64,000 nt of DNA, taken from positions 1-64,000 of the forward strand of contig CAIMZS010000205.1 of assembly GCA_903846015.1 (NCBI GenBank), written 5' to 3'. This DNA comes from an uncultured Anaerolineae bacterium. Lineage in GTDB: Bacteria > Chloroflexota > Anaerolineae > Anaerolineales > Villigracilaceae. A model generated the notes under the pieces. The model searched no databases, had not been told where the DNA came from, and saw only the letters and a program-made list of their open reading frames with translations. Numbering within the stretch: the first letter of the stretch is position 1; the number at the start of each line of letters is the position of its first letter. The translations under genes and the position numbers were made by a program. This document shows, piece by piece, positions 62,375 through 64,000 of this stretch.

Positions 62375-63139
62375 TTATTCTTCAACCACGTAATCAAAGA
62401 CCATAAAGGCCACTGCAACAAAAACCAGGTCATAGACAATCAGAATATTAAGCCATGGCATGATCTCGCTCATTTCGAGGCCAAGCAGAAATGCGCTGCT
62501 GGCCTTAACAGCTGCAACCAATACCGGAATAACCAACGGAAATAACAATATCGGCAGCAGTACATCCCGGGTGCGAGTCTGAACAGACATCGCTGCCAAA
62601 AGTGTGCCGACAGCAATATATCCAATTGAGCCCAGCACTGTAGTACCGATCAGGCCGAGGTTGAAAAGGTTGACGTTATACATCACGCTGTACACTGGCA
62701 GAATGATGGCCTCAATAATAAACATAAAAACCAGATTGCTGATGGCCTTGCCAAAGTAGATGGCCGAGCGATCAACGGGTGCCAATAAAAGACCGTCCAA
62801 ACAGCCGCGGTCTTTTTCTACAGCCATTGAGCGGTTAAGCCCAAGAGTGCCAGCGAAGGCAAACGTAACCCAAAGCGCTCCGGCGGTAATTCCATTTCGA
62901 GCCTTGACATCCAATTCCAGGGCAAAATAAAAGATCAGGATTACCAATAATGAAAAAACCAGCATGGCCGAAAGAAGTTCACGCGATCGTAATTCGGCGG
63001 CCAGATCTTTCCATGCAATCGCATTGACAGCCCGCAGGTAATTACTGGCAGGTCGTTTTTCCAGAGTAGATACCATCCCAATGCTTTCTTGAGACCCCGG
63101 CTCTTGTGGGGTTGGGGCTTGTTTGATCTTCTCAACCAT
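62375..63139 (-). CDS. ccmB: Heme exporter protein CcmB
   Basis: The 254-residue protein has six membrane segments and matches CcmB: WKDLAAELRSRELLSAMLVF and VEKDRGCLDGLLLAPVDRSA. It pairs with CcmA as an ABC-type complex. The start MVEKIKQ at 63139 overlaps the ccmA stop by a few bases, so both are translationally coupled. Confidence 0.9.
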   Translation of the reverse strand: MVEKIKQAPTPQEPGSQESIGMVSTLEKRPASNYLRAVNAIAWKDLAAELRSRELLSAMLVFSLLVILIFYFALELDVKARNGITAGALWVTFAFAGTLGLNRSMAVEKDRGCLDGLLLAPVDRSAIYFGKAISNLVFMFIIEAIILPVYSVMYNVNLFNLGLIGTTVLGSIGYIAVGTLLAAMSVQTRTRDVLLPILLFPLVIPVLVAAVKASSAFLLGLEMSEIMPWLNILIVYDLVFVAVAFMVFDYVVEE

Positions 63140-63140
63140 T

Positions 63141-63839
63141 TTAACCGGCCAGCGCTTGTTTATAAAAAGTAAGCAAATTGCCATTGCCCAATTCTGCGCG
63201 AGTGGATGTAGCGGTAATTACGCCGCGCGAAAGAATATCGAAACGGGTACCCAATTCTTCAGCGCGGGCCAGGTCGTGGGATGTCATCACTACAGTTCGC
63301 CCGGCAGCAGCGACATTTTTCAATACATCGTCAAGCATTTCGGATGCATCCTGATCTAATCCAGTGTAAGGTTCATCAAAAAGCATCACGTCCGGATTAT
63401 GCAAAACAGCACGGCCAATCGCAAGACGCTGCTGCATGCCACGAGAAAATGTGCGCACCATGTCATGACGGCGGGTGGACAGGCCAATCAAATCAAGCAC
63501 AGTGGTGATACGATCAGCCAGACCCGAGATATTGTACATACGCCCATAAAACTGAAGGTTTTCTTCGGCGGTCAAGTCGCCATATAAAAGCGGCATATGC
63601 GAGACAACACCCAAGCGCTGACGCACTGCAGCAGATTGACCAGGCAGCATAAACCCTGCCACTTTTACCTGTCCCAGCGATGGCCGGGAAAGCGAAGACA
63701 AGATTCGCAGGAAAGTGGTTTTGCCTGCCCCGTTAGGGCCAAGCAAAACCACGAATTCACCGGGCACAACATGAAAATCCAACCCACGCAAAACCGTTTT
63801 TAGACCAAATCGCTTGACGAGTTTTTTAACTTCGATCAT
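63141..63839 (-). CDS. ccmA: Heme ABC exporter ATP-binding protein CcmA
   Basis: The 232-residue ATPase has Walker A GPNGAGKTT (residues 35-43), ABC signature FSRGMQQRLAIG and Walker B VMLFDEPYTGLD. It drives release of heme-loaded CcmE in cytochrome c maturation. It starts the ccmABCD set on the minus strand, with ccmB overlapping its stop. Confidence 0.93.
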   Translation of the reverse strand: MIEVKKLVKRFGLKTVLRGLDFHVVPGEFVVLLGPNGAGKTTFLRILSSLSRPSLGQVKVAGFMLPGQSAAVRQRLGVVSHMPLLYGDLTAEENLQFYGRMYNISGLADRITTVLDLIGLSTRRHDMVRTFSRGMQQRLAIGRAVLHNPDVMLFDEPYTGLDQDASEMLDDVLKNVAAAGRTVVMTSHDLARAEELGTRFDILSRGVITATSTRAELGNGNLLTFYKQALAG

Positions 63840-63888
63840 GATATTTTCTAATTCCGTTTCATGTCATACGATGAGCATGATCTGCGAT

Positions 63889-63910
63889 GATCCCGATTAC
63901 TGCACGGGAA
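63889..63910 (+). repeat. Dispersed palindromic element
   Basis: GATCCCGATTACTGCACGGG, then AA: the same TCCCG/CGGGA stem. It lies upstream of ccmA and after the partial gene at the window end. Confidence 0.6.
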
Positions 63911-63936
63911 ACAGACGACATGGCCATCCCGCTATG

Positions 63937-64000
63937 CTACAGCAGTCTTTTTAGCTTTGCTTTCAATTCTGCGCGGCGTTCTTTGTATGCTGGCTCTGAG
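63937..64000 (-). CDS. C-terminal end of a gene running off the window
   Basis: The minus-strand frame reads SEPAYKERRAELKAKLKRLL and stops at TAG (63937-63939). It is a charged, coiled C-terminus with a pattern similar to CcmI/CcmH-type or zinc-ribbon cytochrome maturation proteins. Identity cannot be fixed from 21 codons. Confidence 0.45.
   Translation of the reverse strand, partial: SEPAYKERRAELKAKLKRLL

Overview
The window reads like a chromosomal segment of an environmental Chloroflexota bacterium, most likely an Anaerolineae-type lineage. This rests on gene content: a translin-family protein beside a DUF3467 protein and ssb, a LacI-sensor/GAF histidine kinase, a helicase-associated winged-helix type protein, fused E1 and a fused SHMT-GcvT, large PAS kinases and diguanylate cyclases. 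No rRNA, tRNA, phage, CRISPR or restriction locus was seen, so the taxonomic call is an inference.

Layout. 0.5-9.3 kb: a two-helix membrane protein, a GT39-type membrane glycosyltransferase, gmk with an overlapping rhomboid protease, UDP-glucose dehydrogenase followed by a SAM methyltransferase and a C45-like Ntn-hydrolase candidate. 9.4-18 kb: a cytosolic LacI-like/GAF histidine kinase, an MFS transporter, a cupin, two bacteriohemerythrins flanking a decayed B12-binding-domain gene and a membrane PAS-GGDEF protein. 18-25 kb: minus-strand one-carbon block, with kbl (threonine to glycine), a helicase-associated protein and a very unusual SHMT-linker-GcvT fusion. 25-32 kb: a secreted protein built of near-identical 76-residue repeats, then a 1424-residue hybrid kinase with a response regulator-GGDEF partner. 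32-38 kb: cupin, recF, def, a cyclic-nucleotide-binding/bPH membrane protein, a redoxin, a flippase-like membrane protein and a response regulator. 38-46.7 kb: an FAD oxidoreductase, an NBR1-Ig lipoprotein, a third hemerythrin, then fused E1, E2 and two methyltransferase-type genes. 46.7-53 kb: a CHASE-domain relic split by a 216-bp MITE-like insertion, a PAS-GGDEF protein, dihydrolipoyl dehydrogenase (probable E3 for the E1/E2 genes) and a DHA2-type MFS pump. 53-64 kb, minus strand: a four-gene block ssb/DUF3467/translin/membrane protein, an ETF:menaquinone-oxidoreductase-like iron-sulfur protein, a LysR regulator, a secreted lytic transglycosylase and the cytochrome c maturation genes ccmA-ccmB-ccmC-ccmD.

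Together the genes suggest a flexible respiratory heterotroph: cytochrome c maturation, a quinone-linked iron-sulfur oxidoreductase, three hemerythrins, branched-chain or pyruvate-type 2-oxoacid oxidation, glycine/serine/threonine one-carbon flow, and dense c-di-GMP and phosphorelay signalling. All three GGDEF proteins keep an RxxD inhibitory site.

The most noticeable non-coding feature is a dispersed short palindromic element (core CCCGGTTC-N3-5-CACGGG) found about 16-20 times between genes in both orientations, once inside the loop of a terminator hairpin and once as a dense cluster upstream of ssb. Several genes also have a TATAAT-like box only 4-9 bases before the start codon, which points to leaderless transcription.
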